Shown: positions 1 to 8,034, counted from the first letter of the stretch. The stretch is 46,767 nt of DNA from Terriglobia bacterium (GCA_020073705.1 JAIQES010000034.1:1-46767); one strand, 5' to 3'. Translations and numbers: made by a program. The notes: a model not told the origin generated them from the sequence alone.

Positions 1-243
1 TTCGACGGCGGCAAACAAGGCAAGCACATCTGCGCGCTTTGCGACATCCGCCTGGATGGCCACGGCGCGCCGTCCTGTGGCGGAGATTTGCGCGACGACT
101 TCCTCGGCTTCCGCTCTTGAACTGCGGTAATTCACGGCGACGTCCGCGCCCTCCGTGGCCAGCCGCAAGGCCACGCTCCGGCCAATGCGTTTGGCTGCCC
201 CCGTAACCAGCGCCACTTTCCCCGCGAGCGGTAATTCAGACAC
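1..243 (-). CDS. SDR-family oxidoreductase, N-terminal part (truncated by window edge)
   Basis: The reading frame runs off the left edge, so only the first 81 codons are visible. It begins with GTG at 243, preceded on the minus strand by a near-perfect AAGGAGG. The N-terminus has a Rossmann strand followed by TGAAKRIG, the TGxxx(A/G)xG dinucleotide-binding motif of short-chain dehydrogenases. The next strand ends in NYRSS, where the Arg after Asn-Tyr suggests NADP(H) preference. FabG-like reductases and pteridine reductase-like SDRs share these features. The catalytic Tyr-x-x-x-Lys lies outside the window, so the substrate cannot be inferred. It is divergent from the bacillithiol gene at 504. 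Confidence 0.85.
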   Translation of the reverse strand, partial: MSELPLAGKVALVTGAAKRIGRSVALRLATEGADVAVNYRSSRAEAEEVVAQISATGRRAVAIQADVAKRADVLALFAAVE

Positions 244-316
244 GAGATGTTCCTCCTTCCCCAGGCCGCCAATCATCCTATCGCATTTCCCACTGTAATT
301 CGGTAGCGCCGCCTAA

Positions 317-456
317 ACAGGCTGCGGAAAAAGTGGGTTCTGGTGTCATTCCGAGCGCTCGCGCTGAGGCCTCGCGCTGAAGCGTTCTCGGTGAACCGAG
401 ACCCCGACCCGGTCGGGGCTCGGAATGACAACGTGTTGAGTTTTTCCGCAGACTGT
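317..456. repeat. REP/MITE-like nested inverted repeat, copy 1
   Basis: Outer arms ACAGGCTGCGGAAAAA (317-332) and TTTTTCCGCAGACTGT (441-456) are inverted with one mismatch. Inner arms TGTCATTCCGAGC (344-356) and GCTCGGAATGACA (418-430) are exact complements, and a third hairpin (CCCCGACC/GGTCGGGG) sits at about 402-419. The element fills the gap between two divergent genes. A second element with the same TGTCATTCCGAGC arms lies at 43113-43256. The short frame crossing it is an artefact of the repeat. Confidence 0.75.
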
Positions 457-503
457 AACGGCTGTGCTACTCTTCGATATTTGGCGGGGCTTTGGGAGGA
501 GTG

Positions 504-1223
504 ATGAAACTCGACCTGCTGGCTATTGCGGCGCACCCGGACGACGTCGAATTGACCTGTGGCGGCACTCTGCTTAAGGCGGCCGAACAGGGTTACAAGA
601 CCGGCATCCTGGACCTGACCGCTGGAGAGATGGGAACGCGGGGAACTGCGGAAACGCGATTGAAGGAGGCCGCCAAGGCCGCCCGAATCTTGCGCGTTTC
701 ACATCGGGAGAACCTGCGGTTCCCGGACGCGCACCTCGAAGTCAGCCAAGAGTACAAGCTGGCCATTGCGCGGCGCATCCGCGCGCTCAGACCCCACACC
801 GTGATTCTTCCCTATTGGGAGGGCCGACACCCGGACCACTACACGGCCGCGCGGCTGGGCTATGAAGGCTGCTTTCTGGCGGGATTAAAACAATTGCCTA
901 TTGAAGGCCAAGCGTTTCGTCCGTTCAAGATCCTGTACTCGACGGTCTACTACCGTGACGTACGCCCCACTTTTGTCGTGGACATCACACGCCATTTTGC
1001 GCGGCGATACCGGTCCATCCTGGCCTACCACTCGCAATTCCGCCCCAGAGCTAAGGACAGGAAATCGAAAGTGGACATTCCGCTCGACCGCCTGCACCAT
1101 GAGGTGAATCTGATCGCGCGCTACTATGGGCAGATGGCCGGAGTTGAATATGCGGAACCTTTTCTTGTGAGAGAAGTGATGCAGATTGAGGACGTGGTAA
1201 GCCTGCCGGTGCGGTCGGTCTAA
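504..1223 (+). CDS. bshB1: Bacillithiol biosynthesis deacetylase BshB1 (PIG-L/LmbE family)
   Basis: A 239-residue LmbE/PIG-L zinc-dependent N-deacetylase. The N-terminus carries AHPDDVE, whose His-Pro-Asp-Asp motif supplies zinc ligands and the catalytic Asp. It is followed by CGGTLLKAAEQG and a TAGEMGTRG segment typical of the BshB1 subgroup. The C-terminal half contains GRHPDHYTA, with the third zinc-ligand His. The family removes acetyl from GlcNAc-malate to give GlcN-malate for the low-molecular-weight thiol bacillithiol. ATG 504 is chosen because GGGAGGA ends four bases upstream; in-frame GTG 501 and TTG 492 are alternatives. No bshA or bshC is in view. Family assignment is firm; the exact substrate is inferred from subgroup resemblance. 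Confidence 0.88.
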   Translation: MKLDLLAIAAHPDDVELTCGGTLLKAAEQGYKTGILDLTAGEMGTRGTAETRLKEAAKAARILRVSHRENLRFPDAHLEVSQEYKLAIARRIRALRPHTVILPYWEGRHPDHYTAARLGYEGCFLAGLKQLPIEGQAFRPFKILYSTVYYRDVRPTFVVDITRHFARRYRSILAYHSQFRPRAKDRKSKVDIPLDRLHHEVNLIARYYGQMAGVEYAEPFLVREVMQIEDVVSLPVRSV

Positions 1224-1240
1224 GGGCAATCCAGACTGCT

Positions 1241-1462
1241 CTAGGCAACCTCATTTCCCTGGGCCATGGCAAATCCCGGCAAACCTTGACTGCTTCCCTG
1301 CCGTTCGACGCGAACACGGAGCATGGACTCGGTTGCCGCCCCGGTGGGCCGTAGCACGGCGATGGTGCTCAGTGCCTCGTTATAGAGCTTGGTAACGAGG
1401 AAAGTTTCTCCGGTGTCAACTTTCTTCCACACCTGGCCGATTTGGATGCGTTGAGCCGCCAT
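1241..1462 (-). CDS. Small conserved-looking hypothetical protein (73 aa)
   Basis: This 73-codon frame is convergent with bshB1, starting 18 bp beyond its stop. It reads as a compact beta-rich protein (IGQVWKKVDTGETFLV, then STIAVLRPTG), with no signal peptide, membrane segment or cysteines. The amino-acid composition and regular strand pattern look like real coding sequence. I recognise no domain. The ribosome-binding site is weak (CTGAAGACG region). It could be a small soluble domain of unknown role; nothing in the context suggests a function. Confidence 0.55.
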   Translation of the reverse strand: MAAQRIQIGQVWKKVDTGETFLVTKLYNEALSTIAVLRPTGAATESMLRVRVERQGSSQGLPGFAMAQGNEVA

Positions 1463-1570
1463 CTATATGCGTCTTCAGGGTAGTGAGAACTCCGGCAGGT
1501 GTCAACATCCCGCCCGGCAGGACTTTCCATGCCCCCCGAGGAAACCCATTTATATCATCCCTCATCTGAG

Positions 1571-1606
1571 TTGACAGAGCATGGTCTATGCGGGTGGGTG
1601 TATAAT
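1571..1606 (+). promoter_or_regulatory. Possible promoter of the M48 protease gene
   Basis: A perfect TATAAT lies at 1601-1606, about 20 bases before the ribosome-binding site. A perfect TTGACA sits at 1571-1576, but the spacer is 24 bp rather than 16-18. The two boxes may therefore not form one promoter. The -10 box alone is the better-supported element. Confidence 0.35.
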
Positions 1607-1634
1607 GGCTCACACCAGCTTTGAGGGAGGAGCA

Positions 1635-2840
1635 ATGAAACGCCTCTGCAATGTAATCAATGTTGCGATTTTGGCGCTTTCGATGGCAGTTCCGGCAGCT
1701 TTCGCAGCGCCCCAACAACAGCAAACGCAGGGACAACAGCCACAAACTGCCCCTGCCGATCCGGCTCAACAGCCACCGCCACCGTCTTCTCCCGACCAGG
1801 AACAGGCGCAGCAGCCGCAGGCTGCCCCCAACAATCCGGCTCAACAGCCATCGTCTTCTTCCGACCAGGAACATGCGCCGAAGGGCGTCAAGCCCGGTTC
1901 CGAAAAAGACGTTAACTCCGTCGGGAACCGGAATGTCGGAAAGGGCATGAACCTCTACTCCCTTGAGCGCGAGATCGCGCTGGGAAAGCAGGCCGCCCAG
2001 GAAGTCGAAAAGTCCGCAAAATTGATCACTGATCCTATGGTCACCGAATACGTGAACCGGGTCGGGCAGAATCTCGTGCGGAATTCAGACGCTAAAGTGC
2101 CCTTCACCATCAAGGTCATCGATTCGGATGAAATCAACGCCTTCGCTCTGCCGGGCGGCTTTTTCTATGTAAACAGCGGTTTGATTTTGCACGCCGACGA
2201 AGAAGCGGAACTGGCGGGCGTGATGGCGCATGAAATCGCGCACGTCGCCGCGCGGCACGGCACCAGGAATGCTACCAAGGCGGAGATTGCGCAGTTTGCG
2301 GCGATCCCGCTGATCCTGCTCGGGCCCGGCGGCTGGGCTGGTTACGGTCTTTACCAGGGACTCAACATGGCGATTCCCATTGGCTTCCTGAAATTCTCGC
2401 GCGACAACGAACGTGAGGCCGACTACCTTGGCCTGCAATACATGTACAAGGCCGGTTATGACCCGAACGCGTTCGTGAGCTTCTTCGAAAAGATCGAGGC
2501 GGAAGAGCGCCGGCATCCGGGCAGCATCCCCAAGCTCTTCGCCACGCATCCGCCGACGCCGGAACGCGTCCGGAAAGCGCAACAGGAAATTGCAACCATC
2601 CTGCCGACACGGGAAGAATACATTGTCACCACGTCGGAGTTCGACGTGGTCAAGGCCCGGCTGAACAAGATCGAAAACCGAAACAAACTGGACGATAAAA
2701 AGACAGCCGGAGATAAGCCCACATTGCGTACGCGAACCGAACAACAACAGGACAAGACCAATAAACAGCCGACGCAAACGGGTGACGATTCCGATCCGGA
2801 CCGGCCGACGCTTAAGAAACGGACGGACGACGGACAGTAA
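1635..2840 (+). CDS. Secreted M48-family zinc metalloprotease (BepA/YfgC-like)
   Basis: A 401-residue exported peptidase. Residues 1-26 form a signal peptide (KRLC..., hydrophobic core, AFAA cleavage region). A Gln/Pro-rich low-complexity linker with repeated Q-QP-AP-PAQQP units runs to about residue 75. The catalytic core has HEIAH at 199-203, the HExxH zinc motif, and NEREAD supplies the third ligand as in M48 enzymes. The tail contains two RPTLKKRT-like basic repeats (KPTLRTRT, RPTLKKRT). ATG 1635 is preferred over the upstream in-frame start because GGGAGG lies four bases upstream and it gives a proper signal peptide. The likely role is periplasmic protein quality control or outer-membrane assembly, as for BepA; substrate unknown. 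A terminator follows at 2868. Confidence 0.88.
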   Translation: MKRLCNVINVAILALSMAVPAAFAAPQQQQTQGQQPQTAPADPAQQPPPPSSPDQEQAQQPQAAPNNPAQQPSSSSDQEHAPKGVKPGSEKDVNSVGNRNVGKGMNLYSLEREIALGKQAAQEVEKSAKLITDPMVTEYVNRVGQNLVRNSDAKVPFTIKVIDSDEINAFALPGGFFYVNSGLILHADEEAELAGVMAHEIAHVAARHGTRNATKAEIAQFAAIPLILLGPGGWAGYGLYQGLNMAIPIGFLKFSRDNEREADYLGLQYMYKAGYDPNAFVSFFEKIEAEERRHPGSIPKLFATHPPTPERVRKAQQEIATILPTREEYIVTTSEFDVVKARLNKIENRNKLDDKKTAGDKPTLRTRTEQQQDKTNKQPTQTGDDSDPDRPTLKKRTDDGQ

Positions 2841-2867
2841 CTCGCCCGATATCATCTGAAACATTCG

Positions 2868-2904
2868 AGGCCGTCCGGTGATCGCGGACGGCCTTCTTTA
2901 TTTT
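2868..2904 (+). terminator. Rho-independent terminator after the M48 protease
   Basis: AGGCCGTCC (2868-2876) pairs exactly with GGACGGCCT (2886-2894) across a nine-base loop and is followed by TCTTTATTTT. The stem begins 27 bp past the protease stop. Confidence 0.85.
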
Positions 2905-2940
2905 CATGTCTTGCAGTCCCTCTGGAATTTTCCCGTAAGA

Positions 2941-3237
2941 TTACTGCGCACTGGGATGATGGGCGACACCCATGCGACGCATCTCTTCCGCGTAATACTT
3001 GCGATAGAGCAGGTCCCATTCTTCGCTTCCTTCGAGGATTTCCCTTTTCTGTGAGCTGATTTTCTTGCGGACTTCCGTGTCCACTGCCTCTTCTTCCTTG
3101 AGAAGCTCCTGAAGAATCTGCACGGTTTTTTGCCGGATGGTGTCGCGGTCTTCGATGAATTCGACTTCGTTGCTCGATACCAAAACGTCGGTGATGATAT
3201 GGGAGAGACGAATTGTCTTTTCGCGGCTCAGTCGCAT
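2941..3237 (-). CDS. DUF507 family protein (second of a tandem pair)
   Basis: A 98-residue, mostly helical and charged protein beginning MRLSREK and ending EEMRRMG plus a short tail, matching the small DUF507 family in length and pattern. The start at 3237 is chosen because family members begin with MRLSRE-like sequence. An in-frame upstream start at 3294 would add 19 unconserved residues. The ribosome-binding site is poor, consistent with translation coupled to the paralogue 67 bp upstream at 3305-3586. The family has no established biochemical role; it appears cytosolic. Confidence 0.8.
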   Translation of the reverse strand: MRLSREKTIRLSHIITDVLVSSNEVEFIEDRDTIRQKTVQILQELLKEEEAVDTEVRKKISSQKREILEGSEEWDLLYRKYYAEEMRRMGVAHHPSAQ

Positions 3238-3304
3238 CGGTTGGTTTTGGCTTTTCCCTTTCGCCCTGCTCCGCCACACAGGGGTAGCCGGCAAGTGACT
3301 GGCG

Positions 3305-3586
3305 CTAACGCAGGATCAACTTCCTCTGACGCGCCAGTTCGCCCTTCACTTTCTTGAACATTTCCTGATACGACGCGCCGGCACGGCGCATGTCATCTGC
3401 ATATTGCGTCAGAATCTGGCGAACCTCTTCGTTCACGCGGTCCTCAACACTGATTTCATCCTGCATCGCGATTCGCAGACGCTGCGCCAATGCATCGGCC
3501 GAAGGGGTCTCAACCATTTTCGACGCAACCAGCCGCTTGACGACTTCCCCTGCCATGTACGCCACGTAATCCCGCGAGAGCAGCAT
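3305..3586 (-). CDS. DUF507 family protein (first of a tandem pair)
   Basis: A 93-residue helical protein beginning MLLSRDYV and sharing the DUF507 layout of its downstream neighbour: N-terminal (M)xLSR helix, acidic middle (EISVEDRVNEEVRQIL), then DDMRRAG near the C-terminus where the partner has EEMRRMG. The two proteins look like diverged paralogues that may act together, for example as a heterodimer, though that is speculation. A GGGG-containing stretch precedes the start. Function unknown. Confidence 0.8.
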   Translation of the reverse strand: MLLSRDYVAYMAGEVVKRLVASKMVETPSADALAQRLRIAMQDEISVEDRVNEEVRQILTQYADDMRRAGASYQEMFKKVKGELARQRKLILR

Positions 3587-3769
3587 CGTGTCCGGCCCCT
3601 GACAATTCAGGCAAAGCAGTGTACTGTCCCGCGCGAAGAAGTGTCAAGGAAGGTTCGTTTCCGATAGCGCATCAGATTGGTTCCGGATTCATTCTCAAAC
3701 TCCTGTGTCATTTCCCGGGTCTTGCATTTCGCAGTTTTCCCTCAATGGCTAATCGTAGTGTGCGGCCTC

Positions 3770-4648
3770 TCACGCTGACCCACGAACCGTGAGGACCGGG
3801 CAGACCGCCTGACTTACAACTTTGTATGCTATAGCCATTCCTAGGTGAGTCGCTGCCCCCGCAAGTCTTGCCACGTGCTTTGTCCCGAGGACGATTAAGT
3901 CCGCATCAAGCTCCTCAGCGAAGTCCGCAATCTTCTGCGCTGCATCCCCGGATTCAACATAAGGTTTCGGCTCACACCAAAGTCTTGCTTCCGGGGGAAC
4001 CAGAGTTCGCAGTCGACTCGTCAGAGAAGCCCCCACAGAGGCATTTACAGGGCTGGGTGTGACATGCAACAGGTAAAGACGCGCCGCATTTTCCTGCGCC
4101 AAGGAAATCGCGTAGGGAGCGGCAGCCAACGACTCGGAACTGAAATCGATGGGATACAGAATTGTACGCATATCTACAATGCTATCGGGCTCGCCAGAAA
4201 CATTTGGCCCAACCGTAAGGACCGGGCAGGGCGCTTGCCGGAAAATCTTTTCTGCGACAGAACCCGTGAGCAACTTGCTGACACCTGTGCGACCGTGAGT
4301 TCCTACTACAACCAAGTCAATTCCCTTATTGTCTATGATTGCGGCCAGCTCATTCCAAACATCACCTTTGCGAATCAATACCTCGTGCGGAATCGCCTTC
4401 AATTGCGGCTCGAGTTTCGCCATGGCCTCGCCGGCTTCACGCACCGCTTGCGAAGAGATCGCCTGCAACGCCAAGGTGGGTGAAGAAGCCGGGAAAGGGG
4501 ACAAAGAGATTACGTGCACGGCAAATATTGTTGACCCATACTTGCGAGCAATGGACAGTGTATAGGGCAGTGCTTCAATTGAGTGCCGGGAGAAATCGGT
4601 CGCGTAGAGGATATTTTCCAATGAAACTCGTTCGGATGCGACTTGCAT
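3770..4648 (-). CDS. Tandem-domain universal stress protein (UspA family)
   Basis: A 292-residue protein of two Usp domains (about 10-145 and 155-290). Domain 1 carries the nucleotide motif GTHGRTGVSKLLTGSVAEK, fitting G-2x-G-9x-G(S/T), and ends in CPVLTV. In domain 2 the equivalent stretch is GTKHVARLAGAATHLGMA, which breaks the motif, so only domain 1 is likely to bind ATP. Tandem Usp proteins typically respond to starvation or hypoxia. It lies 15 bp downstream of a single-domain usp gene (4664-5143), so the two form an operon reading left from a CRP/FNR-type operator at 5219. A missing second ATP site suggests a regulatory or dimerising role. Confidence 0.93.
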   Translation of the reverse strand: MQVASERVSLENILYATDFSRHSIEALPYTLSIARKYGSTIFAVHVISLSPFPASSPTLALQAISSQAVREAGEAMAKLEPQLKAIPHEVLIRKGDVWNELAAIIDNKGIDLVVVGTHGRTGVSKLLTGSVAEKIFRQAPCPVLTVGPNVSGEPDSIVDMRTILYPIDFSSESLAAAPYAISLAQENAARLYLLHVTPSPVNASVGASLTSRLRTLVPPEARLWCEPKPYVESGDAAQKIADFAEELDADLIVLGTKHVARLAGAATHLGMAIAYKVVSQAVCPVLTVRGSA

Positions 4649-4663
4649 TTTCGTTAGCTCCCT

Positions 4664-5143
4664 CTAGCGCTTCGATCTGCCGGCTCTTGTTCGCTTCGCT
4701 GCGCTTCGAATTCGGACAACTTGGACCGAGCATCCTGCATGTCGAATCACGGCTTCCGACACACTTCCCATGAGGAACCGGCCCAAACCTCTCCAGCCAT
4801 GTGAACCGAGGACGATTAAGTCAGGGTGCCACTCCGCCGCGCGATCGATGATTTTCACCTTCGGGTCTCCCGCGTCCACGATTCCCTTCGCTCTGAAACC
4901 GGCTTTTCGGAGCTTCCGGACCGCGCCCTGCACAAGTTTTTTCGCCTGTTTCCGCCGGTCTTCCTCCACCGCCGCGACGTAAGGGACCAAGTGCGGGACC
5001 ATCCCCGCGGAAATATAGGCAGCAATTGGTGCGACTACATGCAGCACTCGAACTAGATTCCCTTTAGGCTGAACTTGCTTGAGAAGGGAGCGGATCGCTT
5101 CCTGCGAGAATCGGGAATCGTCGATTGCTAAAATGATTCTCAT
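4664..5143 (-). CDS. Universal stress protein, single domain (UspA family)
   Basis: A 159-residue protein starting MRIILAIDDS, the first Usp strand with the adenine-contacting Asp. It contains GSHGWRGLGRFLMGSVSEA, a complete ATP-binding G-2x-G-9x-GS motif, and a basic tail (AAKRTRAGRSKR) that is unusual for the family. It is first gene of the leftward two-gene usp operon. A -10-like TAGCAT at 5192-5197 and a CRP/FNR-type operator centred 29.5 bp further out precede it. It probably binds ATP and signals or protects during energy stress. Confidence 0.92.
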   Translation of the reverse strand: MRIILAIDDSRFSQEAIRSLLKQVQPKGNLVRVLHVVAPIAAYISAGMVPHLVPYVAAVEEDRRKQAKKLVQGAVRKLRKAGFRAKGIVDAGDPKVKIIDRAAEWHPDLIVLGSHGWRGLGRFLMGSVSEAVIRHAGCSVQVVRIRSAAKRTRAGRSKR

Positions 5144-5218
5144 TGCACTTCTTCTAATCTTCGTGTGTTCCAGCCTCTTTAATCCGGCTCTATGCTAGGA
5201 CTATGGGGGAATGCTATC

Positions 5219-5234
5219 TGTGATCGCTCTCACC
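5219..5234 (-). promoter_or_regulatory. CRP/FNR-type operator, usp operon side
   Basis: TGTGATCGCTCTCACC matches TGTGA-N6-TCACA with one mismatch at the last base. On the minus strand a TAGCAT hexamer (5192-5197) begins 29.5 bp from the operator centre, exactly the class II geometry (operator centred near -41.5). It would drive the usp genes. Confidence 0.65.
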
Positions 5235-5240
5235 ATTGCA

Positions 5241-5256
5241 AGTGAGCAATGTCACA
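5241..5256 (+). promoter_or_regulatory. CRP/FNR-type operator, NAD-salvage side
   Basis: AGTGAGCAATGTCACA matches TGTGA-N6-TCACA with one mismatch at the first base. Its centre is 22 bp, two helical turns, from the operator at 5219-5234. A TAGGAT hexamer at 5283-5288 may be the -10 of the rightward unit, though its spacing (34.5 bp from centre) is looser. Confidence 0.55.
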
Positions 5257-5371
5257 TACAGGGCATCCTCATCACGCGCAAATAGGATTGACAGGAAGCA
5301 AGAAGTTGTTCTAGCGGAACGGGGATGCTGTTGGAATATTGGCGATCACTATGACAACGGAGTTTTAAGCC

Positions 5372-5548
5372 ATGCTTGAAATTACGCCGTCCTTGCTCAT
5401 CTTCTGCCGCCTATTCAACGCATTCGGGATAGCGCTACTGGCCTTGTTCCTGATTCGAGAAGGGGTCCTGACGGGGATGTTTCGGCTCACAGCACATGCG
5501 GCCCTGGCCCGTCATCGGCATCCTACGGCCGGCAGAGCGTCCAGATGA
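5372..5548 (+). CDS. Possible small membrane protein translationally coupled to pncB (58 aa)
   Basis: A 58-codon frame starts at ATG 5372 with GGAG nine bases upstream. It ends in TGA at 5546-5548, overlapping the pncB start as ATGA. Residues about 6-30 (PSLLIFCRLFNAFGIALLALFLI) form one plausible transmembrane helix, followed by a basic Arg/His-rich tail. pncB itself has no convincing ribosome-binding site, so coupling through this frame is attractive. I recognise no family. It could be a true small membrane protein or a leader whose translation delivers ribosomes to pncB. Confidence 0.45.
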   Translation: MLEITPSLLIFCRLFNAFGIALLALFLIREGVLTGMFRLTAHAALARHRHPTAGRASR

Positions 5549-6876
5549 GGATGGCTCTCTTTGCGGACCTCTACGAATTGACCATGGCGCAGGCATATCA
5601 AGCCGAACGTATGGATCAATTGGCGGTGTTTGAGCTTGCCTTTCGCGAGATGCCGCGGAACCGTAATTACATTGTTGCGGCCGGCTTTGAGGATGTCGCC
5701 GATTTCTTGACCACATTTCATTTCACTGCCGGCGAACTGGACTATTTGCGCGGGCGAGGGGAGTTTTCGGAGGAATTTCTCAAAAGCTTGGGATGTTTGA
5801 GATTCACCGGCGATGTTTATGCAGTGCCCGAAGGGACTGTTGTTTTCCCGAACGAACCCATGGTGCAGGTGATTGCGCCAATATTGGAAGCGCAGTTAGT
5901 CGAGACCTTTATCGTGAATCAGGTCCATTTTCAGAGCTTGGCGGTGAGCAAGGCTGCGCGCATTGTGACGGCCGCTCAGGGCCGGACGGTCGTGGATTTC
6001 GGCTCGCGGCGTTCCCCTGGAATCGATGCCGCCGTCAAAGTGGCCCGAGCCACTTATCTTGCCGGAGGAGATGGAACTTCAAACGTGCTGGCTGGGAAGA
6101 TCTGCGGCATACCAATATTCGGCACCATGGCGCACAGCTACATACAGGCGCACGACGAGGAATTCGCGTCGTTCGAATCCTTTGCGGCGCTCTATCCCGA
6201 AACCACCCTTCTGGTGGACACCTACGACACTCTCGAGGGTGTACGCAAGGTGATTGAACTAAGCAGAAAGCTCGGGGAGCGGTTTCACGTGCAGGCTGTG
6301 CGGCTGGATTCCGGCGATTTGGGCAACTTGGCGGCACACACGCGCAGGATGCTTGACGAAGCCGGTCTGCGAAGTGTGAAGATCTTCGCGTCGAGCGGCC
6401 TCGACGAATACAAGATTCAGGACCTCGTGAACTCCGCGGCGCCGATTGATGCATTTGGCGTGGGAACCAAACTGGCCGTGGTAGCGGATGCGCCGGAACT
6501 CGACATGGCTTACAAACTGGTGGAGTATAGCGGCAAGGGGCGCCTGAAGCTTTCAACAAGAAAGCTACTATACCCAGGTCGCAAACAAGTATTTCGGCAA
6601 GTTGAGAATGGGCAAATGGTGCGCGATGTGATCGGGCGATTTGATGAGCGACTGCCCGGAAAGCCGCTGCTTCAGCCGCTGTTGCTGAACGGCCAGCCGA
6701 TTACTCCCATCAATCTGAAAGAATCGCGAAAGCGCTTGCAAAGAGAATTGGAACAACTGCCACATCACTTTCACAAGCTGGAGCCAGTGTCGGCTCCCTA
6801 TCCCGTGAGTTTCAGCGAGCATTTGCGGGCTGACCTCAATGCCATTCGGCGGAGACTAGGATTTAGCAGTACTTGA
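5545..6876 (+). CDS. pncB: Nicotinate phosphoribosyltransferase
   Basis: A 443-residue NAPRTase that condenses nicotinate with PRPP, using ATP, to make nicotinate mononucleotide for NAD salvage. Visible landmarks are FADLYELTMAQAY (6-18), DFGSRR (151-156), GTMAHS (193-198) with the phosphorylatable His197, RLDSGDL and ASSGLDE of the phosphoribosyl site, and FGVGTKL. The length is normal. The start ATG overlaps the upstream 58-codon frame by four bases; a second ATG lies at 5551. It belongs to a rightward unit with an APH-fold phosphotransferase and a CysC-like kinase, opposite two usp genes. Its co-substrate PRPP could come from the synthetase at 19338. Placement with stress genes recalls the DosR-controlled second NAPRTase of mycobacteria. 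Confidence 0.95.
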   Translation: MRMALFADLYELTMAQAYQAERMDQLAVFELAFREMPRNRNYIVAAGFEDVADFLTTFHFTAGELDYLRGRGEFSEEFLKSLGCLRFTGDVYAVPEGTVVFPNEPMVQVIAPILEAQLVETFIVNQVHFQSLAVSKAARIVTAAQGRTVVDFGSRRSPGIDAAVKVARATYLAGGDGTSNVLAGKICGIPIFGTMAHSYIQAHDEEFASFESFAALYPETTLLVDTYDTLEGVRKVIELSRKLGERFHVQAVRLDSGDLGNLAAHTRRMLDEAGLRSVKIFASSGLDEYKIQDLVNSAAPIDAFGVGTKLAVVADAPELDMAYKLVEYSGKGRLKLSTRKLLYPGRKQVFRQVENGQMVRDVIGRFDERLPGKPLLQPLLLNGQPITPINLKESRKRLQRELEQLPHHFHKLEPVSAPYPVSFSEHLRADLNAIRRRLGFSST

Positions 6877-6945
6877 AGCGCACCCGATTCGGAGCCAGTC
6901 ATGGGCCGCGCGCCATTATGACGAAGATCTTGGAGGAACCCGATT

Positions 6946-8034
6946 ATGCCTGAACTGAAACTGGAACAGGTTGAGTACTACCTCAAGTCCCTCCTTGGAA
7001 AGGAGATAACCGTCCTGGGCTTAACTCCATTAGGCCATCCCCCTGAGGACAAGGCTCTGAAAGGTTATGGCTATGGGACCCCTCTGCGGGTCGATTACCA
7101 GGGCGCCGATCACCGGCGCCAAAGGGCCGTGCTGCACACGATGAGCCCGGGACCCTTTGGACACGAGCACATGGCGGACCGAGCCCAGGTCTTGCTTTGG
7201 GAAAATCAGGCATTCAATCACCTGCCTCGTCACGTCCGGTCCCTAGACGTAGGCGGCTTTCAATCCGACGGGGATCTGATTTCTCTGGGCAAGGTGGAGG
7301 AATTCTATTTGCTGACGGAGTATGCCGATGGCCAGGATTATTCCCTGGACCTCGAACGTCTCCGGGACAGTGATACGCTCACCGAACTCGATTTGGCTCG
7401 CGCCGATGCCCTGTGCGACTACTTGGTTAAAATTCATGCGGTGCCGGGGAATGATCCCGGGCTATATACGCGGCGCATCCGCGAATTAGTGGGACACGGA
7501 GAATGCATCATGGGCCTTACCGACTCCTACCCTCAGCATCCGCTCTTCACGGCGCAATTGCTTCAGGAGATCGAGCACCGATGCGTAAGGTGGCGATGGC
7601 GGTTGAAAAGTTTGAAACACCGGCTGCGCCAGATCCACGGGGATTTCCATCCGTGGAACATCCTGTTTCGGTCCGGAGTGGACTTCCGGCTCCTCGACCG
7701 TTCTCGAGGAGAGTACGGGGACCCCGCAGACGATGTAACCTGCCTGACATTGAATTATTTCTTTTTTTCCTTGCAGCGCAGCGGACGCCTGGAGGGAAGC
7801 CTGGAAACATTGTTTCTCCGCTTCTGGGAGCGTTACCTGGAAAAGAGTGGAGATCGTGAAATGCTTCGAGTGGTTGCCCCATTTTACGCTTTTCGGGGCC
7901 TGGTGGTTGCCAGTCCGCTTTGGTACCCCACCTTGTCGGATACAGTCCGTCAAAGACTCCTTGCATTTGTACTTGCCCTGCTGGAGAACGAGAGCTTTGA
8001 TCCCACTCACGTGAACACTTATTGTGGAGCGTAG
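6946..8034 (+). CDS. APH-fold phosphotransferase
   Basis: A 362-residue protein with the aminoglycoside-phosphotransferase/choline-kinase fold. The catalytic loop is HGDFHPWNILF (around residues 229-239), a Brenner motif with catalytic Asp. It is followed by LLDRSRGEYGDPADD, where the LLD Asp should bind Mg2+ and GDPADD is the usual family tail. The N-terminal lobe is poorly conserved. A GGAGGA ribosome-binding site precedes ATG 6946, 69 bp after pncB. The next gene, a P-loop kinase, overlaps its end by 11 bp, so the two proteins are probably made together. The substrate is unknown; antibiotic resistance is unlikely in this stress/NAD-salvage context, and a sugar, nucleoside or small-metabolite kinase is more probable. 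Confidence 0.8.
   Translation: MPELKLEQVEYYLKSLLGKEITVLGLTPLGHPPEDKALKGYGYGTPLRVDYQGADHRRQRAVLHTMSPGPFGHEHMADRAQVLLWENQAFNHLPRHVRSLDVGGFQSDGDLISLGKVEEFYLLTEYADGQDYSLDLERLRDSDTLTELDLARADALCDYLVKIHAVPGNDPGLYTRRIRELVGHGECIMGLTDSYPQHPLFTAQLLQEIEHRCVRWRWRLKSLKHRLRQIHGDFHPWNILFRSGVDFRLLDRSRGEYGDPADDVTCLTLNYFFFSLQRSGRLEGSLETLFLRFWERYLEKSGDREMLRVVAPFYAFRGLVVASPLWYPTLSDTVRQRLLAFVLALLENESFDPTHVNTYCGA

Noticed and set aside
273-536. Minus-strand 87-codon frame
   Set aside because: It runs through the nested inverted repeat at 317-456 and has an Arg/Ser-rich nonsense composition.
2085-2864. Minus-strand 259-codon frame opposite the M48 protease
   Set aside because: It is the antisense shadow of a clear zinc protease gene and crosses its terminator.
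5144-5371. A DosR-type box in the usp/pncB divergent region
   Set aside because: The gene content suggested it, but no GGGACT-type palindrome is present; the sites are TGTGA-type.
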